Source: Tetraselmis striata
Taxonomy: Eukaryota; Chlorophyta; Chlorodendrophyceae; Chlorodendrales; Chlorodendraceae
Length of the DNA: 64,000 nt
Assembly: GCA_006384855.1 (NCBI GenBank)
Contig: VCJN01003252.1
Span: 1-64,000, forward strand
Direction: 5' to 3'
Positions 44,860 through 57,299 of this stretch are shown here, one piece after another (within the stretch, counting starts at the first letter, position 1; each line of letters opens with the position of its first letter). The position numbers and the translations under genes were made by a program. The notes under the pieces were generated by a model. The model saw only the letters and a program-made list of their open reading frames with translations, did not search any database and had not been told where the DNA came from.

Positions 44860-46959
44860 ATGACGGGAAAGACCCCCGTCAGTCGTACACCCAGCGGCTC
44901 ACTGTTGAAGGCAGCCGGGGGAAGGGGTGGGGGGTGAGGGAGCGCATGGAGTTCCCATGCAGCTCACCTGTTGGAAGTTCCTGCTGGAACACACACTCTC
45001 AACTTCAGCAAGGCAGGCTGGCTGGCCATGATGTCACAGGCTATGCACATCATAGCGACACACATACGCCATTCAGGCCGCTGCCTCCCCCAGGCTCGCT
45101 TCAACTGTGTATGTAGGGTAGCCGTAATACCCAGTCCATTGATTGTGATTAAAGTTCAACATGGTATGTAGGGAATAGGATACCCTCAGTGGGGTCTCAT
45201 CCTGCTGAAGCAATGCACCCATGGACGCAGTCTCTAATGCCTGCGATGGACCCGCCCTTCCAGCCACCAGGAAACACCCCGTCCCTAAGGAACGGTTCAT
45301 TCTGGTCATTTCTGTACGGCGACTCGGTGCTGATCAGTGCCCTCCTCGTGCACACAGGCCGATGGAGCTCTTGCCGTCACCCTCCCTTGGCCGGTTGGCT
45401 TCAGCTCGCCAGCGAGACCACCCGCCGTCATCGCCCCTGCATGCCGCCAGCCTCTTCAACGTCTCCTCCATCAGGCTGGTGGAGCGCCTGGCATCGGACT
45501 CCCGCGTGGCACCCGGCGCCGAGCAGGGCGCGCCACCGCCCCGCAGCTTCCAGCCACGGCTGCTATCCGGGCGGGCTGCCAGGCCACCGCCGGCCATCCA
45601 CGGCAATGGATCGCTCCGGGTCAGAAGGCTGAGCACTGCGGATGACGCTGCCGAGCCGTCATTAGGTCCTGGCGGGCCGGTGGAGCCAGCAGCCATCAGC
45701 GCCAACGTGCCCAGCCACAACCCTGAGCGATCTGGCGCCCCGCCGAGGTCCTCCCTGGCCGGCGACGACGGCGGCATGATCATCGTGCAGCGCAGTCCGC
45801 TGCTTCCGCGGGTAGAAAACGCAGGCTGCGGAGCAGCGCCAGCCAAGCGCAAGGGCGGCCTCCCACGCTTGCGATCGATGCAACCGACAAAGCAGAGCAG
45901 TCGCAAGCGGGGCAAGTCGGCCAGGCGGGGCAAGGCAGGGCGGAGCAGCGACGGCAGCAACGGCGGCGCAGACACGCCGGCTGTGGCCAAGATGCGGAGT
46001 ACATATGCCACCTCCCCGGCATGGGATGAGGCGCTCCGCTCCAGTGGGGATAGCTCGACAATTAGGTGCGGCGATCCCTCCGCCCCCCCCCCCCCTCTGC
46101 TCCAAGCCCATCTCATGTCACCTTGTGGCTCCCGGGGGGCTTGCGTTAGATCAGCAATGGGGATGTTGAGCCTCCGGGAATGCTTATGGTGGTGGAGGCA
46201 AGAACCATGCCCACATTTCTTGCAGTGATGTCATCGGATGAGAAGTAGCAACTCCTTCTCCACTTGCCACACTGTTTGTGTGTGTGTTCATGTATGGAAT
46301 TACACAAGCGCGTGTGACTGATTCCTGTGTTTTCCAACCAAATCGTTTCTAGCAGGCATGGGGGCCGGAGAAGCGAGGACGCCGATTCTCTGCCAGCCAT
46401 CACACAGGCCGCGGCCTCCCCGGAGTCGCCCTCAGCTGAGGGGGAAGACGCGGTAGGGGCGCCGTCGGGTGGTGCTTCCGGCGGCGTCGGGCCTGCTGTC
46501 TCTGGAGTAGCCGCTCCTGTCAGCCGGCGCACGTCGCCCACCGGCGCCACGGCGCGGGTTGTGTCGCACCTGCGGGCAAAGCGACCCCCCGCTGGGCTGT
46601 CCAAGACGGCGCCTCCCGCCACGTTGCGGGCCAGCCGAGGGGAATTCGACCCTGATGAGTGTGCCCGACGGGCTGCGGCTCGGCTAGCGGCGTACCGTAG
46701 GAGCCAGGCTGCGGCCGCCGCGGAGGCGGTCGCGGCGGAGGGCGCCAAGCGGGCAGCGGCTGCGGAGGCACGCCGCGCCGTTTACCTCGAGAGCGAGGCG
46801 CGGCGGCTCCGGGTGTATGCGCTCAACGCCGTGCTGACGCGGCACGAGTGGGCCAACATCCAGGCCGTGCTGGCGGCGGCCGCAGCGGCGGCAGCGGCTG
46901 GTGCGGACGCGGCGCATGGCGCGGAGATGCTGGCCGCGGTGGCGACCAACAGCGTCTGA
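44860..46959 (+). CDS. hypothetical protein, low-complexity, basic middle, helical C-terminus
   Basis: I do not recognise this protein. Five exons join in phase: 44860-44926, 44963-45039, 45231-45313, 45358-46065 and 46356-46959, giving about 512 residues. The second intron would start with GC. The N-terminus has several S/T-P sites (TPVSRTPSGS) and an unbiased stretch (LLEVPAGTHTLNFSKAGWLA; NGSFWSF). The middle is rich in Pro, Ser and Arg and has a strong basic cluster (KQSSRKRGKSARRGKAGR), a likely nuclear targeting signal. The last third is Ala/Glu/Arg-rich and probably a long helix or coiled coil (ARRAVYLESEARRLRVYAL). GC-rich third positions resemble the other host genes. The true start may be upstream. 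A TGTAA word lies about 270 bp after the stop. An overlapping minus-strand frame is taken as a shadow. Confidence 0.55.
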
Positions 46960-47069
46960 GGCCGGCTCAATGCTGTCAGTTCTGGATGCCACCTTGCTGA
47001 TGACTTCACAGCCAATGCGCATTCTCTGGCATGGTCTATTGTTGAGCATCATGTCCTAAGAGGGGCTTA

Positions 47070-47089
47070 GGGGGGGGGGGGGGGGGGGG
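47070..47089. repeat. poly-G tract (20 G)
   Basis: It lies about 110 bp after the stop of the plus-strand hypothetical gene, so it would be G in that transcript, unlike most runs in this window. Confidence 0.95.
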
Positions 47090-47228
47090 CAGAGGCATTT
47101 TAAGATGCTTGTCTTTGGCAAACACATCAATATGCAGTCTCCGTGATTACATCAACAGTTTTATCATCAGCACCCTCGTGCATTTCATCGAGGGTGATCC
47201 GAAAATAATCCTGACGATTACAGGCAGA

Positions 47229-47233
47229 TGTAA
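47229..47233 (+). promoter_or_regulatory. possible TGTAA polyadenylation signal
   Basis: TGTAA about 270 bp downstream of the stop of the five-exon hypothetical gene. It fits the green-algal signal; the short word could occur by chance. Confidence 0.25.
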
Positions 47234-48784
47234 AACGCACTTCACCTTCGCGGATTTTCCTGTCACGCCACGCGCCATTTCTGCCTTTGTGAGGTGCGAC
47301 ATCGGGGAGGGGGCAAAAAGCAATGTGCCTCTCTGTGTCTTCCTGTACGTGAATCAGCAGGTCGGTGATGTCCTTGCTGAGGTTGGTTTTCGAAACTAAA
47401 CCTCTCCGGGTGGTTTGTCGAAGCTACACAAACGTCTGCAATACTAACGAACGTCGAATTTTCACCCTGAAATGGAATGACATGTAGAATCCACCTCATC
47501 GAGTGTGGAGAAACACTGTGCATTGAACTAAATCCACGGTACCTCATTCTATCGCAAGCAACGACTTGCGTTCAGTCTATAGAATTGCAGCATTGTAAGC
47601 AGCACTTGAATATTCTGCGGGTATATTCTTGATGACTAAATCCGAAAATGACCGCACCATACTGCTAGTCATTTGCCATCACACGTTCACAGCATGCACG
47701 ATTATATCATGAGTGTTGATTGCTATACCCGAGTAGCAGCTGTCTCTATACGATCAGTATAACCCTTGGAACACCCACACAGTTCAATTGTCTTATGTAT
47801 ATACAACAGCAGTTTAGTTTATTAACAGGAGTACGAGCAAAGCATTGCGTGCTTTTAATGTTGAAATATCAGCTATTAATACATCCCACCCTGATCTCAC
47901 CATGAAAATTATTGCCGAGGGCAATTGCATACTGCTCCCGCGCGCGGTTTACGTGCGAGCGTGCGATGACTGTATGAGCGCAACCTTTCGGTGTGTGAAG
48001 TAGTCCATGTAAAACATATGAGCAACCAGCGCAGCAGCAGCGCCCGGTAGCCATCCTCGTCCGATGAGAAGCCCAGCAAATTTCAAATTGAGCCTGGTGC
48101 TTCCCAAACAGATTCCGCCTCTATATGTATCCGGTCAAAACACGCTTTTCAAATGTACTCCTCCTAGGCCGGCAGACGCCGGTCACCCTGCTTGAGGCAG
48201 TCGTTTGTTAGGTCGGTACACAAAGGGAAAAGCCCATGCACTCGCCCGGCTGACCGGGCGAACGTCCTCGTAACCAGGCTCTGCTCTCTGTAGTAGCTAT
48301 GGCACCGCGAAGTAGCCGTCCTCGTCACTCGCTAATTTTGCTCCAACACGGCCGCTCATGGCTGGCTCTGGCAAGTCGCTGGGGGCACGCTGCGGCTCCC
48401 CGCTGCCTCTCGGCTGCCCCGTGACGCGCTGCCCAGATCCAGAGCCATGTGCTCCGTCTTCATCGACACCACGTCCGCGAGCCGTCAACTGGGCCAACAA
48501 GGATGCTAGCTCGAGCATCAATGAATGTAGACTTGGCATGCATGTATGCTTGAATACCACATTGAAACTCAGATGGCAGGCTCAGCTGTCGCGGCTGCTT
48601 TTATGTACTCGTGCTGCACGCGAACGGGCGCAGCGACGGGTGAAATAGTAACCCGTACCAATTAGCAGATAATATATCCGGAAGAGCGAAAAGTGGTTAG
48701 GAAATGAGGAAACCCCAAAAACTAGTTTAGATAGCGAATAGTATATTTTAGAATGAGAATTTTAGAATGAGGGTTGGCATACCG

Positions 48785-48880
48785 GTGCGCGGCGCGTGGA
48801 ATGTCTCTATTATCGCTACAGGGTACTGATACATACCTGGATACTGGTGTGAATTACACAACTGGTAGCCAGTATCGCTT
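48785..48880 (-). mobile_element. LINE-like 3' tail fragment
   Basis: On the minus strand the block GTAATTCACACCAGTATCCAG matches the tail seen at 655-850, 32045 and 44350, again followed by short GTAC-type repeats. No coding part of the element is seen nearby. Confidence 0.4.
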
Positions 48881-49455
48881 AGATTATAACAGTGTACAGG
48901 TACCGTAGGCGCACGATACGGTGTGCGATGACGCGCTCGCGCCAGCGCAGCAATCCGGGCGGGCATGCGGTTGCGCCGAGGTCGCGGCACATAAGGATTT
49001 TGTAATCCTACCAATAGGTCGCTACTCCCTAACCATAAACAAAGGATTATAGAATATGTGAGTTGATCCCGCCGGTCGGGCCAGCGCAGCAGCGCGCAGA
49101 AAATCGAGCAAATATTGGATGAGGATATCGTCGCCGCCCTCCCTGCAACCAAAAATACATATATCGTCGCCGCTCCGATGCATTCGCACTGCTTCTATCA
49201 CGTTTCCGCACCACCGGGTGCTGCTTAAACCCACCGGTAGCCTGCCCGACGTTGAGCGATAGCCAGCTCGCCACACCGTTTGAAGCAGCTGTGAGGCGTG
49301 CAAAACCCGTGGTATACGTCTGTCGAGTGCGCTGTTGTGTGCGTCGGCGCTTCGCCCCATCCGCTCGGCCACCCGTCAGCGCTTCATACTCGTACGGACG
49401 CGCGATGACGTCAGCGTCGTCGTGGGTATCGCGCGCGGGATCGGCGGGCGGGACG

Positions 49456-51443
49456 ATGGCGCCGGCGGGCCGGCTGTGCGGCCGCCGCGCCTCGCAGCCG
49501 AGGCGAGGGCTGGCCGCCCGTGTGCGTTCCAGTCCGCCTCGGCAGTCCAAGATGACGCCGGAGGAGGAGCGCTTCCTCCAGGAGCAGGTGAACCGGCCTC
49601 GTAATTGGCGCCCGACCACCCGCAAAAGAGTAATAAAACCCAAAACAACTTTCTTTTTAGTAGAATAGCGCGACTGAATGAGGCGAACGCAAGCCCGAGG
49701 AGGGGCAGCACACCTGGCGGAACAGGTGCTTCGGCGGGTTTACCTGTAGAATGGCGAGGCAGAGTAGGAAGTTGGACACATGCCGCAACACTGGGCAGTC
49801 CTTCTGCGGGAGTCGGCCTGTCCCGCCCCGCCGCCGAATCGCGGGTCTCGCACGGCGCGCCCTGCCGAATTGCCCCCGCCTGCGCCCCCCCCCCCCCCCC
49901 CCCCCCCCACCCCCCCACCCCCGCCCCGCGGAAACAGCGTTGCCTTCAGGGCTCGCCTAGATGGCGCCATTCCGGCTTGTTGATTTAAATGTTACGTCGC
50001 GAGTGCGTTGATATGCTTCGATTACGCCGTGTGTATATATTCTATAATATGTATATAAAGTATGTATGCTGGTTTGTGCCTATATTTATACACATAGGGG
50101 GGGGGGGGTAGAGAGAGTGCTCTTGCATGTGGGCATCCTCAAGCGGCGCAGTGATAACACTAGAGGGCTCAGGGGCAACAATTCAGGCTGATGGGGCGTC
50201 TGCCTGCATCAGCATCTTGATTTGAAAGTGGGGGCCTGGGGAGCTGCGGATGGTCTGCTCCGGCGACATTTGCAATTCTCTCAACCTATGCCACGTCCCT
50301 TCTCTCCGCTCTCCCTCGTCCTGCCCCTCCGCCTTCCGTGCCAGCTTCCACATGCAGCCGACCCCCCCCCTCCCTTGCGCGCAGAACCAGGAGCTGCGCA
50401 TGATGCAGCAGCTGAGCCAGGAGTGGTGGAAGTTCGACTCGCCGGACATGGACCCGGAGCACATTGAGGAGCGGCTGCAGCAGGAGTCGGTGGATCCTGA
50501 GACCGTGGCGGCGCTCGTGCTGGGCGGCGGCACCGGCGATGGGCTCTTCCCTCTCACCGAGGTCCCCCCCCCCCCCCCCCTCCCCCCCCACCCACCCACA
50601 CAGCGACACCCCTGGGCAACCCGTGTCCGGCTGAGCATGGCATGCAGTGGGGTTGGTGGTGGTGGTGGTGGGGGGGGGGGGGCATTGATAGTTACGGCAT
50701 GGGGCGCGCTCAACATCGCCGCTGCCGGGCAGTTTCTATTCAAGCAATGCGGCCCCTTTTGCCGGGCGCTGCCCGCGGTGTCCCCTGCTGAAGGTGGCGC
50801 GCTCTGACCCGGGCGGTGGCTTGTCTGCGGGGCGGCGCAGAGGATGGCCAAGGGCGCGGTGCAGATCGGGGGCAGCTACCGCCTGATCGACATCCCGCTG
50901 AGCAACTGCATCGCGTCCGGCATCTTCAAAATGTACGTCTTCACGCAGTACAACTCCTCGCTGCTCAACAACTACATCGCGCATACATACGACTTTGGCT
51001 ACTCCTTTGGCAAGCGTGGCTTTGTCGAGGTGCCCCCCCTCCTCCCCTGCCCACATCACCCTCCAACCCATCACTCCCTTGTGTCATCATGGCCGCCACC
51101 TGCCACCGGGCGGCGCCTGAGCGTGCCGGTGCCTGCAGGTGCTGACAGCCACCATCACGCCCGACTCCACCGACTGGTTTGGCGGCACAGCCGATGCCAT
51201 CCGGCAGTACGCCTGGGGTACGTGCTGCCCCTCCAGCACCACCACAACCCCCGCTGCCCACATACCTGCGCGCGCCTCTCGACCCATTCGGTAGAGCGAC
51301 AGCAGGCTGAGCCCGCCCAATGGCATCCCGGCGGCGCGCAGCGGTGGACACGCGGCGCAACCGCACAGTCGAGGACATCCTCATCCTCAAGACGGACCAC
51401 CTGTACGCCCCCCCCCCCTTCCCATCTCTCCATGAGATGCGCG

Positions 51444-51477
<34 letters not shown>

Positions 51478-53010
51478 GGGGGAAGGGGAGCAAGGGCATA
51501 TGCGGGGAAGCTGCCGCTGTCGCTGCTGCTGACATGGCTGCCGGTGCCCCACCTCCTCCCCTCCCCCCCACCCCTTCCCCTGGCCGCCGCAGCTACCGCA
51601 TGGACTACCGAGAGCTGGTGCTGGCGCACCGCATCTCGGGCGCGGACGTGACGCTCTGCACGTACCCCGTGGACGAGCAGGCGGCGTGCAAGATGGCGCT
51701 GGTCCAGGTGGACAAGCACGGCCGCGTCAAGGTGCGCCCCGCAGCGGGCGTGAGCCAGCCGAAAGGAAGGCAGCTCGCCTGGCGGCGCCGTTGGATTGGG
51801 GGGCCGCGTGCGTTCATCTGGACGTGCATCAGAATACACTGTGGTCATAGCACAGAATCCCCGACTCGATGCCATTGCGAAACCGTTCCCTGTGGCTGTG
51901 CCCCGCGAACCCATAACATTGCCGGATGGCAGCAGGCCGCGTGCCTGATGATATAATAACGCGTCGCAATCGTTAACGTAATCTTATCGCTGTGCACCGG
52001 TACGCATTCCTGTATTGTTATCCAATTTCACACAACGCACGTGTTCTCCTAATAAGATGGGCAATACAAAGTCGGAAATGTACTTGGTGCTACACTGAAT
52101 CGATGCGCAATATGACTGAGATTTACCTGTCGGATTTCTTTCAAAAAAAGGCAAATTACCAAGGCATTTCTTTTTCCATTAGGCTGTTTATATTCGATTC
52201 TAATTGCCGCACTTGGATCCTAGTATAATGGATAATACAATGGCTTTCCTGCAACGGAAGCTGCAAAGCTGACTCAAGCTGAACTGCAGAGACCACAGAG
52301 GCCGGCGGGGCGCAGTAAGAAAGTGTGTACATGAGAGCTTTTTGGAGCCGTCTGATGCTACTATCTGAACGGCGTCCCGGTTCCGGCATCAGTTCGTCTG
52401 AATATCGGATGGATACCTTCTTCCCATGGACTGTCTTTGCGCCCTGCCAGCAGCCGTACTCGTAGTCGGAACAGGACGCAGGCCTGGAAAGGGAGGGGTT
52501 GGGGTTGATGGCGCTCAGGGGCAGCCTGGCCGCCGCCGCTCTGCGCCACTGCGCACCCTTCTCGCCCATGCAACGCGACTAAGATGTGCCCAACCAACCC
52601 TGGGCGCTGACGGCCGGGCGCTGCGAGCCGCCGGTGCAGAAATTCGAGGACAAGCCCACGGCGCGCGGGTACTCGTACAAGGCGATGGGGCACGCACCGG
52701 GGTACCGCCCCCCGGCGACGCGCGACGCCACGATGCTGGACAAGAGCCTGCAGGTGGACGGCGCGGCGTACGGTGCGCACCTGCAGCTGCCCAGGAGCTC
52801 ACTGGACTCTTGGCTTGAACCGTGGCCGGGACGGCGGGGTCTGTCGTCCGCAGTCAATGGAGGAGACCTAAACTCACCACCTGTTGTTGATCCTGTTGCT
52901 GCGTACCCTGTTTTACGTATTGTGCATTGAGATTGACATACGGGTGAACGTATCATTGCTTTATTCGTTAGTGTCATTTTTAGGGACTGCGATATAGGTA
53001 CATTGATGAG

Positions 53011-53041
<31 letters not shown>

Positions 53042-55490
53042 CGTCTCTCTGTGCCGTGGCCTATTACGACTACATCCCCGCTGCGCTCTCTGCACTTATC
53101 ATTTGAGTAAACACACTGGCAATCAGCACCAATACTTCTACGTACCATCCAGTGTTGTAAGATCGCCCCCCACGAACACCGTAGCATTTAGCTGGGTTCG
53201 CGAGTCGAAAAATGAATGTTTTGCAGCAACAAGGCGTTTGTTCCGCTTGATAGTCGTTGTGTAATCTGATGTATTTCCAGATAACTGCCCAGGAGCTCAC
53301 TGGACTCTTGGCTTGAACGCCCCTCTTGGATGATAACCTCAATAAACGTGCCGTGACCGCGGTGTCTGTAGTCCGCAATCAACGGCGGAGACATAAAGTC
53401 ACAACCCGTTGTTGATCCTGTTGCTCCTCACTCTGTCTTATGTATTGTGAATTGAGATTGGCATACGGGTGAACCTCATCATTGCCTTTATATTCATCGT
53501 TTGGGGACTGCAATAGAGGTACATTGATGAGCTAATTGTACTTTTTCGCTCTTCAGGGGGAGGGGGATGGTCAAAAACGAAATATACCGCAGACCCAAAG
53601 CGTGGTTGCGGAACATGCACATTGCCGCCATCCGTGCGATGCCTTGCATTTGGTTAGGCAAACCGCACCAATGCAGCAATGACGCCCCGTCCCGCTGCCG
53701 CCCCTCTGCCTCCCTCAGGCCAGCCGTCTCACAACGGGGCCACCTACCTGGCGTCGATGGGCATCTACGTGTTCAAGAAGCGGGTGCTCTTTGACATGCT
53801 CAGCAAGAAATTCCCCAAGGCCACCGACTTTGGGGCGGATGTGAGTGCTGCGCCCCACCCTCAGCAGCGCCGTATCCATCACTGTACAGCTGCACCTCTC
53901 GTGCGCATTTGCGTGTAGTCTTATTCTGTTTCATGGAAAGCGGCTTATCGACAGCTGCACGGTATTGCCGCCGCCGGAGCTTCCTGACCCCATGTGCTCC
54001 TGGGGCTCCCCTCAGATCTTCCCAAAAATCCTGGAGGACCACCTGGTGATGTCGCACACCTTCAGGGGTGCGCCCCCTCCCCTGCCCTGAGCGGCACGCG
54101 CCATGCAACACCAAGGGCCCTCTGCAATCGGTACTGAATTCTGCAAGCCAAGCGTGCTCCAGACGCCGCCGTTGCCTCGCTGTCTGACCGGCGCGTCGCA
54201 TCGCCTGTGCGTGCAGGGTACTGGAGCGACGTCAGCACCATCAAGTCGTTCTTCGAGGAGCAGATATCGCTGGCCAGCGAGGTGCGCCGCCGCATGCCAC
54301 AGCCACGCGTGTAATTCGGCTCGCTCAACATTGTTGTTTCGACCCCCTCGCGAAGAAGGTAAAACTATGTGTATCTGGAAACGTAGCAGAGCACACACTA
54401 TCGGATATATATCTCGGAACGTCCGACTCGATGGCTCGAAACCGTTGTTCATTCAGCCCGAGACAGAGCCAATAAAAAGCTACTTAATTCGCCGCTCCGA
54501 GCTCCGCGTGTGATCGGCCTCCGCAGACTCGAACAGGACATCGGCGAAAGTGCCCAATATTATTCACCAAAACATCAGATAGCCGAATCGTAAAATATTT
54601 GCTTCTCAATTCCGAGTCGCTGCCCCACGACGACGAATGCTCGAGGCCTCTCGTATGCATTATTATTTATTTCTCCGGCCGATCGTCACACACTATATGC
54701 TCCATGAAGACCGCCGCCGCCGAGGCACGCCGCGCCCACTACTAAGAGGGCACGCCGGCGCGCGCCCGCGCGCGCCCGCGCGCTCACAGGCCTTCCAATT
54801 CCACGACGTGATGCCCCGCAACTCGAAGCCCGAGTACCTGCCCGCGACCCGCATCGAGCGCAGCAAGCTCAACGACGCCGTGATCAACGGCGGCTGCGTG
54901 CTGATGGACTGCGCCATCACCAAGTCCGTCATCGGCGACCGCGTCGTCGCGGCCAACTGCACGATCGACGTCAGTCCTGCCGCACCCCACTCGCGCCCGC
55001 CGCCATCCCGGCCTCTGTTTTCTATGTCCCCGCGGCTGAGGCCCGCCTAACTCGTCCTAAGACCTTTGGCCCCCCGCCTGCCTGCCTCCGCCGCCTGCAG
55101 AATGCCATCATCATGGGGGCGGACTACTACGAGACGTGGGACCAGGCGGCCGCGCTGACAAAGGCGGGCAAGGTGCCGCTGGGCCTCGGAAGCGGCACCG
55201 TCGTCAAGAACGCCATCATCTCCGTGAACTGCCGGATAGGGAAGAACTGCGTCCTCACGAACGAGGGTGAGGTCCCCGTCCCGGCAGCAGACGGCTCCGT
55301 ACTTTGTCAACAACAAACAACTCATCGGATCGCCTTGAGCCCCTGACGCGGCGTCGAGCTGAATGGTTGATGCTGCGGCGCTGCAGGGGGCGTGCAGCAC
55401 GCGGATTTCAGTCAGAGTGGCTTCTACGTCAAGGACGGCATCATCGTCGTCATGGCGGGGACCACGCTGCCGGACGGTTTTGTGATATGA
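49456..55490 (+). CDS. ADP-glucose pyrophosphorylase, large-subunit-like (divergent)
   Basis: Thirteen exons join in phase: 49456-49587, 50385-50561, 50841-51029, 51139-51217, 51342-51402, 51593-51731, 52640-52772, 53719-53840, 54016-54067, 54217-54281, 54790-54969, 55101-55266 and 55387-55490, giving about 532 residues. The first exon is a plastid-transit-like Arg/Ser/Ala leader; an upstream in-frame ATG at 49405 is an alternative. The sugar-nucleotide domain includes [53 protein letters not shown] (Asp at about 211), [18 protein letters not shown] and [14 protein letters not shown]. The left-handed helix domain follows ([40 protein letters not shown]). The enzyme makes ADP-glucose from glucose-1-phosphate and ATP for starch in the plastid. 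The usual GGAGTRL is [15 protein letters not shown] is RMAKGAVQ, and the C-terminal allosteric Lys position reads VMAGTTLP, so this is probably a regulatory or non-catalytic subunit. Confidence 0.9.
49885..49917. repeat. poly-C tract in AGPase intron 1
   Basis: Twenty-four C, then A, then further short C runs. It is on the sense strand of the intron between the transit-peptide exon and the second exon. A similar tract at 50564-50588 opens the second intron just after its donor. Confidence 0.9.
51446..51476. repeat. (TG)n microsatellite in an AGPase intron
   Basis: About 15 TG units in the intron between the exons ending at 51402 and starting at 51593. Confidence 0.95.
52790..53535. repeat. 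direct duplication of about 220-250 bp in an AGPase intron
   Basis: The block from CCAGGAGCTCACTGGACTCT (52791) to AGGTACATTGATGAGC (53010) recurs from 53287 to 53535, with shared words such as GTTGTTGATCCTGTTGCT and GCATACGGGTGAAC. The copies are about 495 bp apart. The first copy begins at the exon end (its CCAGG lies just 3' of the donor). The second copy carries about 30 extra bases. The first ends in a 30-base C tract. Confidence 0.8.
53011..53040. repeat. poly-C tract (30 C) in an AGPase intron
   Basis: An uninterrupted run on the sense strand, at the end of the first copy of the intron duplication; the second copy lacks it. Confidence 0.95.
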
Positions 55491-57299
55491 GGAACACCCC
55501 GCCGCTCTCCGCCCTCCGTCTTGACATGAAGCTCCATGCCTCGCCGTGCCCCCCGGTGGCAGCAACCTCACGCCAGGCATGCCGACATGCAGCCTTGGGC
55601 CAGCCATGCAGGGATAACAGTCGGTAGTGTGCGCATCTCAAATAACAGCGCAGCTCCTGTCCGCCGTGCGTGCAACCCTACAATTGCCGTCATGCGCGCA
55701 TGTTCCTGATGGAACAGTCTGGCGCGGACTTTTCCCAGGGAGCAATGCTTGGAAGTTTAAACATGAACCGTTACAAGCGCGGATCGAGTAAGATGCGTTG
55801 CAGGACGGCCGTGTGGGTATGCTTTCTACTGTACGCGTTGACTATTACATACTGTGAAGCAGTGACGCTTGTGCCATCATGTCGGTACTCGTTTGGCAGT
55901 ACGTATATGCGGTGTTGCTATTGGCACCGCATTCCAGCGGTACATCTGGATGCCTTTTGTTCACCCTCTCCTAGTACGCATAAGCTCAATCATCTCGGCG
56001 ACACAATTACCGCTGCTGCTTCAGCATGAGCACAATGTTCTTGAAATGCATCCGCCTGTTGCTGCTGTTTATATAATGAACTGGATACACATATAAGCAC
56101 GTAGCTAGCGCAAATTGTATGTGTACGCGAGATGTTGCATGAACCTGACATGGTACTCGTGCCTTATTCTGGTATGTGATGGTGGCATTTGTGAGGCTGC
56201 TGATGAACTACACATAATGGTATTCACACAATACACTAATCCACAAAGATTTCCATCGACAAATCCTCCGGTCGGGGGCGCATTGCATCACAAATACAAC
56301 CAAAACTACACTTCACTCCACACACTGCTCAAGCGTGAGGCCTACTCCGCCCACCCCGCCTGCGTATTCTATCTTGTCCCATCACGTCAGTACTTGTTTT
56401 GCAGTACGTATATGTGGTGTGGCTGTTGGCACCGCATTCATCTGGCATTGACATAATACACTGCAGGTAGCTCGGAAAGGTTGCCGTAGACAAAACACCC
56501 AGTTGGGGGCGCATCGCGCATCGCAATGCTAATGCAACCAAACCTGTCCATATACTTCACTCCACAGACTGCTCAAGCCTATTTCGCCCATTCCACCTGC
56601 TTATTCTAAACTTATTCTATGGGCGTTGTTGCTGCGCGTTCTCCGAACTGTTACTCACGTTCACTTCTGCGTTGCTCGTGTTATATGACCAGCAGGACAA
56701 CGCATGGCACCGCACAGGTGCCCATGCTCCGTCTCCCCAATTCCGGCTGCCACCCGCTAGTATCTCTGCCACCCGCTAGTATCACCCACATTTAACTCTC
56801 GGTTGCCGTAGGTGCGTTTGGCGGCCAAACGAAGGGCATTAATCGCATATTGCGTGGTACAAGCCACATGGTGAAGCTATGATGGCATTATCAACATCAA
56901 CATTAGCAGCATGATTGGCATCGTTCGTTTTACATGGCACACCGTTTTGAGGGGGGTGAGGGAAAAGGTGGGGGACTAGATGGCTACAACATCATCTTTG
57001 CCATCATTCTCACCGTCATTGCCAATGCCACGCATACGATTGGCATTGGTCACCTGACACGGCCTGCCAAAAGGGCGCCGCATGGTGAGGCTTGGGCGTC
57101 ATCATCAACACAACCACCAACAACAAACAGCAATGGCCACTACACAAGTGGGTTGCATCTACCACGCTCTACGATATAGTTGTCAACGTCACAAGCTTGG
57201 CCCTCACTTGGATATGAAAGCGGGTACAACATCAATTAGACAGATGTTGGCGGGATCCCTATTTACTTGACATCGCAGATTGCATTGTGCGGTGGTCTC
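55491..57299. other. AGPase 3' flank and intergenic sequence
   Basis: No gene recognised. Repeated blocks lie at 55860-56610 (listed apart). The rest is of mixed composition with short CAT/CAA-rich patches near 56880-57130. Confidence 0.35.
55860..56610. repeat. diverged repeats with GTACGTATATG and GGGGGCGCAT blocks
   Basis: GCAGTACGTATATGCGGTGT near 55902 recurs as GCAGTACGTATATGTGGTGT near 56400, both followed by TTGGCACCGCATTC. The block GGGGGCGCAT with CTTCACTCCACA and CTGCTCAAGC occurs at 56270-56335 and again at 56505-56575. These are old duplications with unit lengths of about 235 and 500 bp. Confidence 0.6.

Larger units (their letters stand above)
46960..48780. other. 3' flank and intergenic stretch, no firm gene
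   Basis: This is mostly AT-richer sequence. A poly-G run lies at 47070-47089. A plus frame at 47109-47399 (96 codons) and a minus frame at 48297-48560 (ending in ASDEDGYFAVP) have unbiased composition, but no partner exon could be joined. The word SDEDGY recurs on the minus strand near 48060, which hints at an old duplication. Confidence 0.3.

Noticed and set aside
45334-46116. Minus-strand open frame of 260 codons
   Set aside because: The plus-strand exon covers the same stretch and joins in phase with four other exons, so the minus frame is a shadow.
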